From positions 33,295-97,294 of the forward strand of contig NZ_UWOT01000010.1 of NCBI RefSeq assembly GCF_900604535.1: a DNA stretch of 64,000 nt, read 5' to 3'. Below the pieces are notes generated by a model that made no database searches, was not told the origin of the DNA, and saw nothing but the letters and a program-made list of their open reading frames with translations. Below, in pieces: positions 1-8,942 of this stretch (position 1 is the first letter of the stretch; each line of letters begins with the position of its first letter). Position numbers and translations under genes: made by a program. The DNA comes from Romboutsia_E sp900604535 (lineage in GTDB: Bacteria; Bacillota; Clostridia; Peptostreptococcales; Peptostreptococcaceae).

Positions 1-89
1 CTAGTTTCTATAATTTCACTAAGTTGGTCATTAGTGATTATTTTAGAAGGAGCATACTTTCCAACACCTCCTATTATTACCTCTTTCAT
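1..89 (-). CDS. 3-oxoacyl-ACP synthase III-like protein, N-terminal fragment
   Basis: Only the first 29 codons lie in the window; the gene continues past base 1. The peptide starts MKEVIIGGVGKYAPSKIITN and continues with DQLSEIIET, which matches the N-terminus of KAS III (FabH) enzymes: a beta strand with a GxGxYxP turn, then an acidic helix that normally leads into the SDEWI motif. KAS III condenses acetyl-CoA with malonyl-ACP to start fatty-acid synthesis. A Shine-Dalgarno AGGAGA sits a few bases before the ATG (87-89). With so little sequence, a FabH paralogue or another thiolase-fold synthase is possible. Confidence 0.65.
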   Translation of the reverse strand, partial: MKEVIIGGVGKYAPSKIITNDQLSEIIET

Positions 90-425
90 AAAACTCTCCT
101 TGTTATTTTGATTTGTATATATTTTGAAATTCAAGATATCTTATCAAAAAAAATAATCCAAAGTATTTTTAATAAATCGTTTTATTTCCTTTGATAATCA
201 AACTATATTATATTCGAAATAAAAAGTCAACTACTTTTTCTATATAAATATTTTTAAATGGCATTTTTATAAAATATTTATAATCATTCTATATTCTTAA
301 TCCATTGCAAACACTATTTTATATAAAAATATATTAAACTATTTATGAAAAATTTAAAAATAATATTTGAGGGTACATATTTTTAATGTAACCTTACTTT
401 TAAATAAAGACTATATATTAATTTT

Positions 426-600
426 TTAGTAAAACTTATATATATCAATTATTATAAAATCAGCATATTTGCCTACTTCAATGATTCCAATTTCATTTTC
501 TCTAAAAATCTGATAAGCCTGTCTATAAACCCTGGTAATATTACTTTTTCACCAGTATCTATTATCTTAATGTACTTATTTATATATTTTTATTTTTTTA
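426..600 (-). pseudogene. amidohydrolase remnant with the middle deleted
   Basis: On the minus strand one frame reads IDTGEKVILPGFID, the N-terminal metal-site approach of amidohydrolases (normally followed by SHLH). A shifted frame immediately after reads AYQIFRENEIGIIEVGKYAD followed by FIIID and a stop at 426-428. That is the C-terminal GSIEVGKxADxVVLD signature of YtcJ-like amidohydrolases. Several hundred codons that should separate these two motifs are missing. This is therefore a fossil of an amidohydrolase gene after an internal deletion, with no plausible product. The rest of the 90-786 intergenic region shows nothing else except the terminator at 723-766. Confidence 0.6.
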
Positions 601-722
601 TTATTTATTCATAATATTATTAAACCTACTAGGTATATATATATTTTTTTTTATAAATAGATCTTTACTTATAACTTCATATAAATAGCATTACTATACT
701 TATTTTCACGATAAAATTATAA

Positions 723-766
723 AAATAGACATAGAGATTAGTATATACTATTCTCTATGTCTATTT
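723..766 (-). terminator. terminator of the cell-wall nucleotidase gene
   Basis: A perfect 15-bp stem (723-737 with 752-766) encloses a loop that is itself palindromic. On the minus strand it is followed by a T-rich run (TTTTTATAATTTT). It lies about 20 bp after the stop codon of the gene ending at 787. Confidence 0.85.
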
Positions 767-786
767 AATTATATTTTAATTTTATT

Positions 787-3700
787 TTATTTTTTTCTTC
801 TATTATTTGTAAGTATACCAGCTACAGCCGTAACCCCCATACCAATGTACCCTAATATGCTTATATCTCCTGTTTGAGGATTTGATGGTTTGTTTCCATT
901 TTGGTTTCCGTTACTACTTCCACCATTCCCGTTATTATTATTGTTATCTCCATTTTGGTTTCCGCTATTACTTCCACCATTTCCGTTATTATTATTGTTA
1001 TCTCCATTTTGGTTTCCGCTATTACTTCCACCATTTCCTGGCTTACCAGCTTCAACTTCATCTATTACAGCATTTACCATAGCTTTTACGTCTTCAATTG
1101 ACATATCTTTTACTTCTAATATAGCTATAAGTTCTTTATTTTTTATTTTTGAATTATATACTTTAATTAGGGACTTTCCGTTTTCTTGTACAGATTCTAC
1201 TGTATATCCGTTTTTAACAGCCTCTAATAATATATCTTTTAAGTACTCACTTTCAACTTCAACTTTTATAGCATTACCAATCATTGTACCCGCTAAAATT
1301 CTACCCTGCTTAGTATAATTAACAGTACCTAAAGTTTTTATAAAGTTAACTAATGATTCTTCTAATGAAGAGTATTCATTTAATGTAGGAACATCACCAA
1401 AGCATGGATAGTCATCTCCACCAGCTGCCATAAAATCATTTGTTGCTACTGTATAAGTTTTGTTCATATCTAAATCTTTACCATTTATAGTTAAAGATAT
1501 TATTCTATCTCCTACCTTTTTACTTGGATCAACTACAAATTTTATACCTGCTACATGTGGGAATCCACCTAAAGATTCACCGTAACTTCTAACACCAAAT
1601 TCAAGGATTTGTTTTATTTGAGCTCCTGTAAGCTGTTTTGTAACTATATAGTTTCCAAAAGGTAAAACACTTACTATATCACCTTTAGTAATATCTCCAG
1701 CTTTTATACTAGCACGGATTCCTCCTCCATTAGTTATAGCTATATCTGCTCCAGTTTCACTTATCATAGCATCTGTTATTAAGTTTCCTAAGTTTGTTTC
1801 ACCAAATCTTACGCTATTTCTATCTCCATCTAAGTCTATAGTAGTTTTTCCGACTACTTCAGATAATACGTCTCCTTGTTTAGCATCTATTTCAGCTATT
1901 TTAGCCTTAACATTGGCATCAGGAGTTACTTTTAAAGCTTCTTCCTTAGTTATAAGACTTGCAGTAGCATCTAATACTTCATTATTTTCATCTAATTCTA
2001 ACTCTACTTTGCCAAGATTTGATAAATACTCTCCTGTACTTACTAATAAAGTATCATTTACTTTATCTCCATTTTTAAATGTTGTATGGCTATGACCATC
2101 TACGTATACATCTATGCCATCAACTGCATTTATAACATCGTATGCTGTAGGATTGCTACTTTCATCAGTCCCAACATGTGATAGAGCTACTATTACATCT
2201 GCGCCTTGTTTTTCTAATTCAGCAACTTGTTCTTTTGCTGCATCAATCGGACTAGTAAATTCTATTCCTTTAACATTGTTAGGATTAGTTTTATAAGCTG
2301 TTTCTTGTGTAGCTATACCAAAGAATCCAACCTTTACAGTTTTTCCGTTGACTTCCATCTCCTTTATATTATTAGATTCAAACACAGATTGACCATCTTT
2401 CTTTACATTAGAAGCTAATAATCTAAGTTTATTTTCCCCATTTTTTAATGATACACTATTTTTAAATAACTCCATTAATCTTGAATATCCGTAGTTAAAA
2501 TCATGGTTACCAGGAACAATATATTCATATCCAGCTGCATTTAATAAATCTACTGCATCTTGACCTTTACTTAATGTTACAAATGGTAAACCATGTATAG
2601 TATCTCCTGCATCAACTAGTATTGAATTTTCAGTATTATTTTTTATAGCTGCAACGGTATCTATACCTATTACACTACTGTCTGCCTTTAATCTACCATG
2701 AGTATCATTAGTATGGAGTATTGTTATTTTATTTGTATCTTCTTTTTCTTGTGTAGCTGATAAATCGTAGTAGTATTTATATAATTGCTCTCCTGCTACT
2801 TCTTTATTTGTAGATATTGCAGGATAATTTGCTAAGTAATTCACTCCATTTTCGTGAGAAGTAAAGTATACTTTTGTATCTGTATCTATAGTTTTAAACT
2901 TCCAGTTATTATCTACTGAAGGTTCTAATTTTCCAGCATCTTCTATATATTTCTTTAATACATCTCTACTTTCATCTGTTGTAGTGTATACTGGTACTTG
3001 TCTACCATTCCATGGGAAACTATCTCCCCCAGCTCTATAGTTATTAGTAGCTATTAAGAACTCTTGTTCTAAATCTATAGGTTTACCATTGTAAGTTAAA
3101 TTATATATTCTTGAAGAATTTTCATTTATTACATTTCCTTTTTTATCATACTTAGGCTCTTGAGTTACATCTATTTCATATTCTACACCATCTATTACAT
3201 CAAAGTTGAATGTAGGAAAATCTCTATTTATTAAATCTTGCTCCTTGGTAGAATTAGGGTCTATTGTGTTAAACATGTTAGCACAAAACTCTAACCATTC
3301 TTTCACATCTGCCCCAGTTAATTTTATAACTGCCATTGTATTATCGTATTTATATAAATTAGATAAATCTCTTATAGCAAGTCCTCCTGCTTTTATATCC
3401 ACATAGTTTCCTGCGCTGCTTCCAGCTTTAAATGGCGCTGCTGCTGATAATATTGGAAGATCAGAATACTTAACTAGACTTGGGTCATTATCTTCTATTA
3501 ATTTTTCAACATAAGCTTTTTGAGCATCAGATACTATTTGTATTGATGGATCATCTGCTACTAACGTGAAAAAACTATTTAAATCTTTTGTAACTTCTCC
3601 TGATTTTTCATTTACATATGCATCTGTTGCTTCATGATATTCTTTAACAACAGCTTCTGTTGCTTCATCATTTTCTTTTCCTTTTGTACTTATATTATTT

Positions 3701-4929
3701 ATTTTAGTTTCTGAATCATTTATTGCATATGTAACATCATCGCCATCTTCTATTACATCTATTTTAAGATCTACTACACCAACTTCTTTAGCATTGTTTA
3801 ATGGTTGAACATATTGAGTTATATCTCCATTAGATTTTTTTACATTATATTTAGCACTTCTATGTACATGTCCACCAACAACTACATCTACATCATCTAT
3901 CATTGATATAGCATACCCTGCATTTTCTGCACCTTTCACATCTGTAGTTTCATCACCATATCCTGTATGAGCAAGTACTACAACTATATCTGCACCCTTA
4001 TCTTTCATTTCCTTTGTGTAAGTTTTTACAGCTTCATCCATTTCATCTACTGTAACTTCACCATTTAATATAACTTTATCCCAATTTAATATTTGAGTTG
4101 GCACAACTCCTGTTACACCTATCTTTAATTCTCTTTCTACTCCATTAGAATCTACTACTTTTTCTGTTACTATTTTATATGGATCAAATACTAATTCTTT
4201 AGTCTTTGCATCTCTAAGGTTTGCACAAACCATTCCCATACTAGTGTTCGCCTTTGTTATTTGCTTTATGAAATCCATACCATAGTTAACCTCATGATTT
4301 CCTATAGTTGTCATATCATAACCTAAAGATTCTAAAGCTTCGTACACAGGATATTTTTGCCCTGGTTTTACTGGTTGCTTTATTGCATATAAGTTTGCTA
4401 ATGGTGTTCCTTGTATTGTATCCCCGTTATCTACTAGGAGTACATTATCTACATTTGCATTTTTTGATTTATTAGCTTTTGCTTTTTCTTCCTTTATAAC
4501 TGTTGCAGCTTTAACTAAACCCGAATTATTTGTTGTTGAACCTGTATAATAATCATAATTCATTAAGTTGGCATGTAAATCACTCGTGGCCATTACTTTA
4601 AAATCTATAGTTGTCTTACTTTCTTTTTCATTATTATCACTATTATCACTAACTTGATCATCTACTGAATCTTCAGTAGGTGTTGTACCTTCTTCTATTT
4701 CATTATTTACTTCTGAATCTTCTTTTAATTCTTCAGATTCTTCTTCAACTGCGTCTTGAGAATCACTTAAAGAATCCTCGTCACCATTTTCTGTATTTAA
4801 TACAGTTTCTAGTTCTACCAATTCTGTAGCATTTAATTCTCCAAGAGCCAAAACTGGTTGTATATTTTGACCTAATAATGCTGCTGCCATAGCTATTGCT
4901 GCTATACGTTTCCCATTTCTTTTTATCAT
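787..4929 (-). CDS. tandem-domain secreted 5'-nucleotidase / 2',3'-cyclic phosphodiesterase with NPQTG wall anchor
   Basis: A 1380-residue surface enzyme built from two full copies of the metallophosphatase plus 5'-nucleotidase C-terminal module. Order: signal peptide (about 1-30); acidic Ser/Glu/Asp-rich linker (30-105); module 1 with SDLHANL (~117), DNGDTIQG (~168), GNHEVNYG (~210), GGHVHR (~350) and TNNYRAGGDSFP; module 2 from about residue 735 with HTNDTHGRL, DAGDTIHG, GNHDFNYG, GHSHT and TNDFMAAGGDDYP; a small alpha/beta domain; Gly/Asn-rich repeats; NPQTG (~1350), a hydrophobic segment and the basic tail RRKK. Both modules keep the metal ligands, so both may be active. The family hydrolyses extracellular nucleotides, here probably for purine and phosphate salvage. 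NPQTG is a sortase-type signal. The Shine-Dalgarno GGGAG precedes the ATG. It is flanked by terminators and probably monocistronic. Confidence 0.9.
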   Translation of the reverse strand: MIKRNGKRIAAIAMAAALLGQNIQPVLALGELNATELVELETVLNTENGDEDSLSDSQDAVEEESEELKEDSEVNNEIEEGTTPTEDSVDDQVSDNSDNNEKESKTTIDFKVMATSDLHANLMNYDYYTGSTTNNSGLVKAATVIKEEKAKANKSKNANVDNVLLVDNGDTIQGTPLANLYAIKQPVKPGQKYPVYEALESLGYDMTTIGNHEVNYGMDFIKQITKANTSMGMVCANLRDAKTKELVFDPYKIVTEKVVDSNGVERELKIGVTGVVPTQILNWDKVILNGEVTVDEMDEAVKTYTKEMKDKGADIVVVLAHTGYGDETTDVKGAENAGYAISMIDDVDVVVGGHVHRSAKYNVKKSNGDITQYVQPLNNAKEVGVVDLKIDVIEDGDDVTYAINDSETKINNISTKGKENDEATEAVVKEYHEATDAYVNEKSGEVTKDLNSFFTLVADDPSIQIVSDAQKAYVEKLIEDNDPSLVKYSDLPILSAAAPFKAGSSAGNYVDIKAGGLAIRDLSNLYKYDNTMAVIKLTGADVKEWLEFCANMFNTIDPNSTKEQDLINRDFPTFNFDVIDGVEYEIDVTQEPKYDKKGNVINENSSRIYNLTYNGKPIDLEQEFLIATNNYRAGGDSFPWNGRQVPVYTTTDESRDVLKKYIEDAGKLEPSVDNNWKFKTIDTDTKVYFTSHENGVNYLANYPAISTNKEVAGEQLYKYYYDLSATQEKEDTNKITILHTNDTHGRLKADSSVIGIDTVAAIKNNTENSILVDAGDTIHGLPFVTLSKGQDAVDLLNAAGYEYIVPGNHDFNYGYSRLMELFKNSVSLKNGENKLRLLASNVKKDGQSVFESNNIKEMEVNGKTVKVGFFGIATQETAYKTNPNNVKGIEFTSPIDAAKEQVAELEKQGADVIVALSHVGTDESSNPTAYDVINAVDGIDVYVDGHSHTTFKNGDKVNDTLLVSTGEYLSNLGKVELELDENNEVLDATASLITKEEALKVTPDANVKAKIAEIDAKQGDVLSEVVGKTTIDLDGDRNSVRFGETNLGNLITDAMISETGADIAITNGGGIRASIKAGDITKGDIVSVLPFGNYIVTKQLTGAQIKQILEFGVRSYGESLGGFPHVAGIKFVVDPSKKVGDRIISLTINGKDLDMNKTYTVATNDFMAAGGDDYPCFGDVPTLNEYSSLEESLVNFIKTLGTVNYTKQGRILAGTMIGNAIKVEVESEYLKDILLEAVKNGYTVESVQENGKSLIKVYNSKIKNKELIAILEVKDMSIEDVKAMVNAVIDEVEAGKPGNGGSNSGNQNGDNNNNNGNGGSNSGNQNGDNNNNNGNGGSSNGNQNGNKPSNPQTGDISILGYIGMGVTAVAGILTNNRRKK
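895..1040 (-). repeat. 54-bp in-frame tandem repeat in the wall-spanning linker
   Basis: Units start at 895, 949 and 1003, giving about 2.7 copies of 54 bp. Each full unit encodes an 18-residue block of the type GGSNSGNQNGDNNNNNGN. Copies are almost identical at DNA level, so copy number may vary between strains. The product is a flexible linker before the NPQTG anchor. Confidence 0.9.
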
Positions 4930-5013
4930 TTGTAATCTCCCTCATTATTAATAATTAATTTGCAAACTTTTTTGATTTTATAGAATTAAATAATTCGTAT
5001 TTTAGTTAAATGC

Positions 5014-5022
5014 ATTATAACA
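5014..5022 (-). promoter_or_regulatory. possible extended -10 promoter of the nucleotidase gene
   Basis: On the minus strand the sequence TGTTATAAT is an extended -10 (TGnTATAAT) about 85 bp upstream of the ATG. No good -35 hexamer is seen at the matching distance. The remaining 4930-5170 stretch is plain AT-rich sequence. Confidence 0.35.
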
Positions 5023-5171
5023 CATTTCTACAAATATAGTATACTATTTTTCTACATTTTTTTACTTTTTTACTCTATTTTTTACTTTTTATGTTCTATT
5101 TTTTTTTAATCATATGTATATTTTATAATTTTTCATTAGTTAGAAATATAATTAATGTATACTAATAAATA

Positions 5172-5208
5172 AAAAAAGATGATTTGTGTATCACAAATCA
5201 TCTTTTTT
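5172..5208 (-). terminator. terminator of the opp operon
   Basis: A 17-bp perfect stem (5172-5188 with 5192-5208) has a 3-nt loop, with A-tracts on one side and T-tracts on the other. It lies about 25 bp after the oppA stop and could work in both directions. Confidence 0.9.
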
Positions 5209-5230
5209 ATTTGAATTTATTATTTTTTTA

Positions 5231-6877
5231 TTATTCAGATATAGAAGTATACATGAAATATTTATATCCAAGTGGAGATGTATAGAATCCTTCTAACTTA
5301 TCTGATACTAACATTAAGTCAGTATAATAATAAAGTGGTATTATTGGAGACTCTTCACCTAGTATCTTTTCTGCTTCGTGCATTTTTTCATATCTTTCAT
5401 TATTATCTGTTGAAGCTTTTACCTCATTTATTAACTTATCATAATCTGCATTAGACCATTGAGCATCATTATTACCACCATCAGTTACCCACATATCTAA
5501 AAATGATATTGGGTCATTATAGTCAGCTAACCAACCATGACGTGCTACTTGATAATCGCCATCTTTTCTTGTTTGTATAAATACGTTCCAGTCTTGAGAA
5601 GATATAGTAACATTTATACCCAATTCCTCTTTCCACATACTTTGAACAGCTTCCATTATTGGTTCATGACCTGGGTTACACATTAACTCAATACTTGGAA
5701 GACCTTCTCCATTTTCATATCCTGCTTCTTTAAGAAGCTCTTTTGCTTTTTTAACATTTTCTTCATAGTCTTTTTCATCTGCACTGTACCAAGCTTCTGC
5801 ATTATCATGGAACTCAGTTTCTCCATCTGCATCAGTTAAACCTGTTGGTACAAAAGTATCTGCAGGTATTTGTCCACCTTGAGCAACTTTTTCAACTAAA
5901 TATTTTCTATCTATCGCAAGAGAAAGAGCTTGTCTAACCTTATCATTATCTAAACCTTCTTTTTCAACATTTACACATAAGAAATACGTTCCTAATTGGC
6001 TTTTTATTTCAAGTCCATTGTCTTTCATAGATTCAATTTCATCACTTGGTAAATCATCACCAAATAATATTTCACCATTTTTAAATGCTGATAGTATAGT
6101 ATTTTGATCTTCCATAAGTTCAAAATTTATTTTATCTGGTCCTAAATTTTCTAAATCATAATAATTCTCATTCTTTGCATAAACCATTTTAGCTTGGTGA
6201 TCCCATGATTCTAATACGTAAGGTCCATTACCTATATAAGTTTCTGGATCAGTAGACCATGTATCAGGATTAGCTTCTATTATATCTTGTCTAACAGGAT
6301 ATGTTGCTGGAAATGCACATATTTCTAAGAAATATGCAGTAGGTGTTGCAAGTGTTATTTCTACTGTTTTTTCATCAACTGCTTTTATCCCCAATTCACT
6401 TACTTGTTTTTCTCCAGCCATTATTTCATTTGCATTTTCTACCATATCTATCATATAGTTATAATCTGATGCCGTGTCTGGATCTACTAATCTTTGCCAT
6501 GAATATACAAAATCGCTAGCTTTTACAGCTTCTCCATCTGACCACTTTGCATCATCACGAAGTGTAAATGTATATACTTTTCCATCTTCACTTACTTCAT
6601 ATTTTGCCGCTTGACCTTCAACTATTTTATTTTCAGAGTTTAACTTCATTAATCCTTCAAAAGCATGATTTATTAAAGTCGAACCATCTGATGCTGTATT
6701 TTTTTGAGGATCTATTGTTTCAGGCTCTGGACCAACATTTACGTTAAGTTCGAATCCATCTGAAGAACCTCCTGCTGAGTCTGTACCTGAACTACTACAT
6801 CCAGATAATACTGTTGATAGTGCTAAAGTCGACACTAATAGTGCTGCTACTTTTTTCTTTAGCTTTGATATTTTCAT
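5231..6877 (-). CDS. oppA: oligopeptide ABC transporter substrate-binding lipoprotein
   Basis: A 548-residue SBP_bac_5 family lipoprotein that captures peptides outside the cell and hands them to OppBCDF. The N-terminus has a basic start, a hydrophobic stretch and the lipobox LSGC with the acylated Cys at residue 27, followed by a Ser/Gly linker. The body carries the family pattern (GPEPETIDPQ near the start of the mature protein, then YVWSWQRL-like and GxGPYVLESW motifs), and the length is normal. The start is supported by AGGGGGAGG before the ATG. It is the last gene of oppB-C-D-F-A and has its own terminator. Peptide specificity cannot be read from sequence. Confidence 0.93.
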   Translation of the reverse strand: MKISKLKKKVAALLVSTLALSTVLSGCSSSGTDSAGGSSDGFELNVNVGPEPETIDPQKNTASDGSTLINHAFEGLMKLNSENKIVEGQAAKYEVSEDGKVYTFTLRDDAKWSDGEAVKASDFVYSWQRLVDPDTASDYNYMIDMVENANEIMAGEKQVSELGIKAVDEKTVEITLATPTAYFLEICAFPATYPVRQDIIEANPDTWSTDPETYIGNGPYVLESWDHQAKMVYAKNENYYDLENLGPDKINFELMEDQNTILSAFKNGEILFGDDLPSDEIESMKDNGLEIKSQLGTYFLCVNVEKEGLDNDKVRQALSLAIDRKYLVEKVAQGGQIPADTFVPTGLTDADGETEFHDNAEAWYSADEKDYEENVKKAKELLKEAGYENGEGLPSIELMCNPGHEPIMEAVQSMWKEELGINVTISSQDWNVFIQTRKDGDYQVARHGWLADYNDPISFLDMWVTDGGNNDAQWSNADYDKLINEVKASTDNNERYEKMHEAEKILGEESPIIPLYYYTDLMLVSDKLEGFYTSPLGYKYFMYTSISE

Positions 6878-6943
6878 ACTATATTCCTCCCCCTATTTAT
6901 TATCTATATAATACCTTTGGTAATATATACTACTTTATATATT

Positions 6944-7914
6944 TTATAAGTTATGGCATGCTACAAAATGACCTTCACCATATTCTTTTAATGTAGGTGC
7001 TGCACTTTCACATTTACTTGTAGCATGTGGACATCTAGTTCTAAAAGTACATCCACTTGGTGGATTTAGCGGACTAGGGATATCTCCTTCTAATACTATA
7101 CGTTTTCTAGATCTACTACTTTTAGGATCAGCTATAGGAATAGCTGAAAGCAATGTTTGTGTATAAGGATGCATTGGTTTTTTATACAATTCTTCACTTG
7201 TTGTTAATTCAACTAAATGTCCTAAATACATAACTCCTATCCTATTACTAATATGCTTAACTACAGATAGATCATGAGCTATAAATAAATATGTAAATCC
7301 CCTTTGAGCTTGTAAATCTTCTAGCATATTTACAACTTGTGCTTGAATAGAAACATCTAATGCAGAAATAGGTTCATCACATACAATAAATTCTGGATCT
7401 ACTGCTAAAGCCCTTGCTATACCGATTCTTTGTCTTTGTCCCCCTGAAAATTCATGTGCAAAACGATTAGCATGTTCTTTGTTTAAACCAACAGTTTCAA
7501 GTAAGTTATATATTTTTTCTTGTCTTTCCCCTTTATTTTTATATAATTTATGTATATCTAATGGTTCCCCAATTATATCCCCTACTGTCATCCTTGGATC
7601 TAAAGAAGCATATGGATCTTGGAAAATTATTTGCATCTTTCTTCTATATGAATGCATATCTACTTTTGTTATATCTTTGCCATCATATATAATCTTACCT
7701 TCACTAGGCTCATGTAGTCTTAAAATCGTTCTTCCTAAAGTAGTTTTTCCACAACCACTTTCTCCAACTAAACCTAATGTTTCACTTTTTTTATATGTAA
7801 ACTTACATCATCAACTGCTTTTACATAATTTGTTTTTAAGAATCCCTCTTTAACAGGGAAGTATTTTTTTAATCCAACTATCTCAATTAAATTGTCATTT
7901 TTATTATCACTCAT
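6944..7914 (-). pseudogene. oppF: oligopeptide ABC transporter ATPase OppF, one-base frameshift
   Basis: Reading from the ATG at 7912-7914 gives MSDNKNDNLIEIVGLKKYFP, then AVDDVSLHIKK, then a stop. Continuing one frame over gives SETLGLVGESGCGKTTLGR (Walker A) and runs without interruption through the signature EFSGGQRQR, Walker B FIVCDEP and the C-terminal oligo_HPY Cys region to the stop at 6944. The break falls in an A7 run (T7 on the plus strand, about 7788-7794); one more A, or a -1 slip on A_AAA_AAA, restores the frame. The ORF starting at 7657 lacks Walker A and could not act alone. OppF normally pairs with OppD to drive peptide import. Whether this is a sequencing error, a true mutation or slippage is open. 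Confidence 0.85.
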
Positions 7915-7915
7915 A

Positions 7916-8929
7916 TTATAAAGCTACTCCTTCCCTTTCGAATTCTTCTTTTACTAATAACCAACAGCTAGCGTGATGATTTTCATCTATTGAGTATGCC
8001 GGTGGTACTTTATCCATACATATGCTCATACAAGAATCACATCTTGGAGCAAATGCACATCCTTTAGGTGGATTTATTAAATCTACTGGATTTCCTTCAA
8101 TAGGAATTAATCTTTCGTGCTCATCTATATTTATCTTTGGTATTGATTTTAAAAGACCTAAAGTATACGGATGCTTAGGATTGTAAAATATATCGTCTAT
8201 ACTTCCTCTTTCGATAATGTTTCCAGCATACATAACAGCAACCTTATCACATATTTCAGATATAACACCTAAATCATGTGTTATAAATATAATGGACATA
8301 TTAATTTTTTCTTTTAATTCTTTTAATAACTCTATTATTTGAGCTTGTATTGTAACATCAAGTGCTGTTGTTGGCTCATCTGCTATTAATAGTTTTGGAT
8401 TACATGCAAGAGCCATAGCAATCATAACACGCTGTCTCATTCCACCAGAAAATTCATGAGGATATTGTTTCAATCTTTTTTCAGGTTGATTAATACCAAC
8501 TAATTCAAATAACTCAATTATTCTTTTTTCTCTTTGTTTTTTATCTAAATTAGTATGCTTTTTTAAACTTTCATCAATTTGACTTCCAACAGTAAAAACT
8601 GGATTTAAAGATGTCATAGGATCTTGGAATATCATCCCAACTTCTTTGCCTCTTAATTTAAGTAACTCTGCTTCAGATAAACTTGTTATTTCTTTATCTT
8701 CAAAGTTTATACTTCCACCTAATACTTTACCTGGTTCTGGGATAATTCCCATTAAAGCATATGATGATACAGATTTACCACTACCAGATTCTCCAACTAT
8801 CCCCATAGCTTCTCCATATTTTAAGTCATAAGATACCTTACGAACTGCCTTAACTTCTCCTGCGTGAGTAAAGAAAGACACTTCTAAGTTATCAACATTT
8901 AATAATAAATCATTTTTAGTTATTTCCAT
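7916..8929 (-). CDS. oppD: oligopeptide ABC transporter ATP-binding protein OppD
   Basis: A 337-residue ABC ATPase. Motifs in order: Walker A GESGSGKS, Q-loop FQDPMTSLNP, signature EFSGGMRQRV, Walker B LLIADEP and switch His in FITHD. The C-terminal oligo_HPY extension contains the Cys cluster GCAFAPRCDSCMSIC, typical of OppD/DppD, where it may hold an iron-sulfur cluster. Start supported by AAGGAGG. It sits between oppC (13 bp gap) and oppF (1 bp gap), so the two ATPase genes should be co-translated. Confidence 0.93.
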   Translation of the reverse strand: MEITKNDLLLNVDNLEVSFFTHAGEVKAVRKVSYDLKYGEAMGIVGESGSGKSVSSYALMGIIPEPGKVLGGSINFEDKEITSLSEAELLKLRGKEVGMIFQDPMTSLNPVFTVGSQIDESLKKHTNLDKKQREKRIIELFELVGINQPEKRLKQYPHEFSGGMRQRVMIAMALACNPKLLIADEPTTALDVTIQAQIIELLKELKEKINMSIIFITHDLGVISEICDKVAVMYAGNIIERGSIDDIFYNPKHPYTLGLLKSIPKINIDEHERLIPIEGNPVDLINPPKGCAFAPRCDSCMSICMDKVPPAYSIDENHHASCWLLVKEEFEREGVAL

Positions 8930-8942
8930 GAAATTGTCCTCC

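Noticed and set aside
895..1040. Regular 54-bp repeats as a CRISPR array
   Set aside because: Units are contiguous, in frame and without unique spacers; they encode a protein linker.
882..1318. Plus-strand open frames opposite the nucleotidase repeat region
   Set aside because: They translate the repeat antisense into Phe/Tyr/His- or Thr/Ile-rich low complexity, have no ribosome site and vanish outside the repeats.
6944..7657. 237-codon frame as a complete OppF
   Set aside because: It begins after Walker A; the missing N-terminal 85 codons are upstream in another frame.
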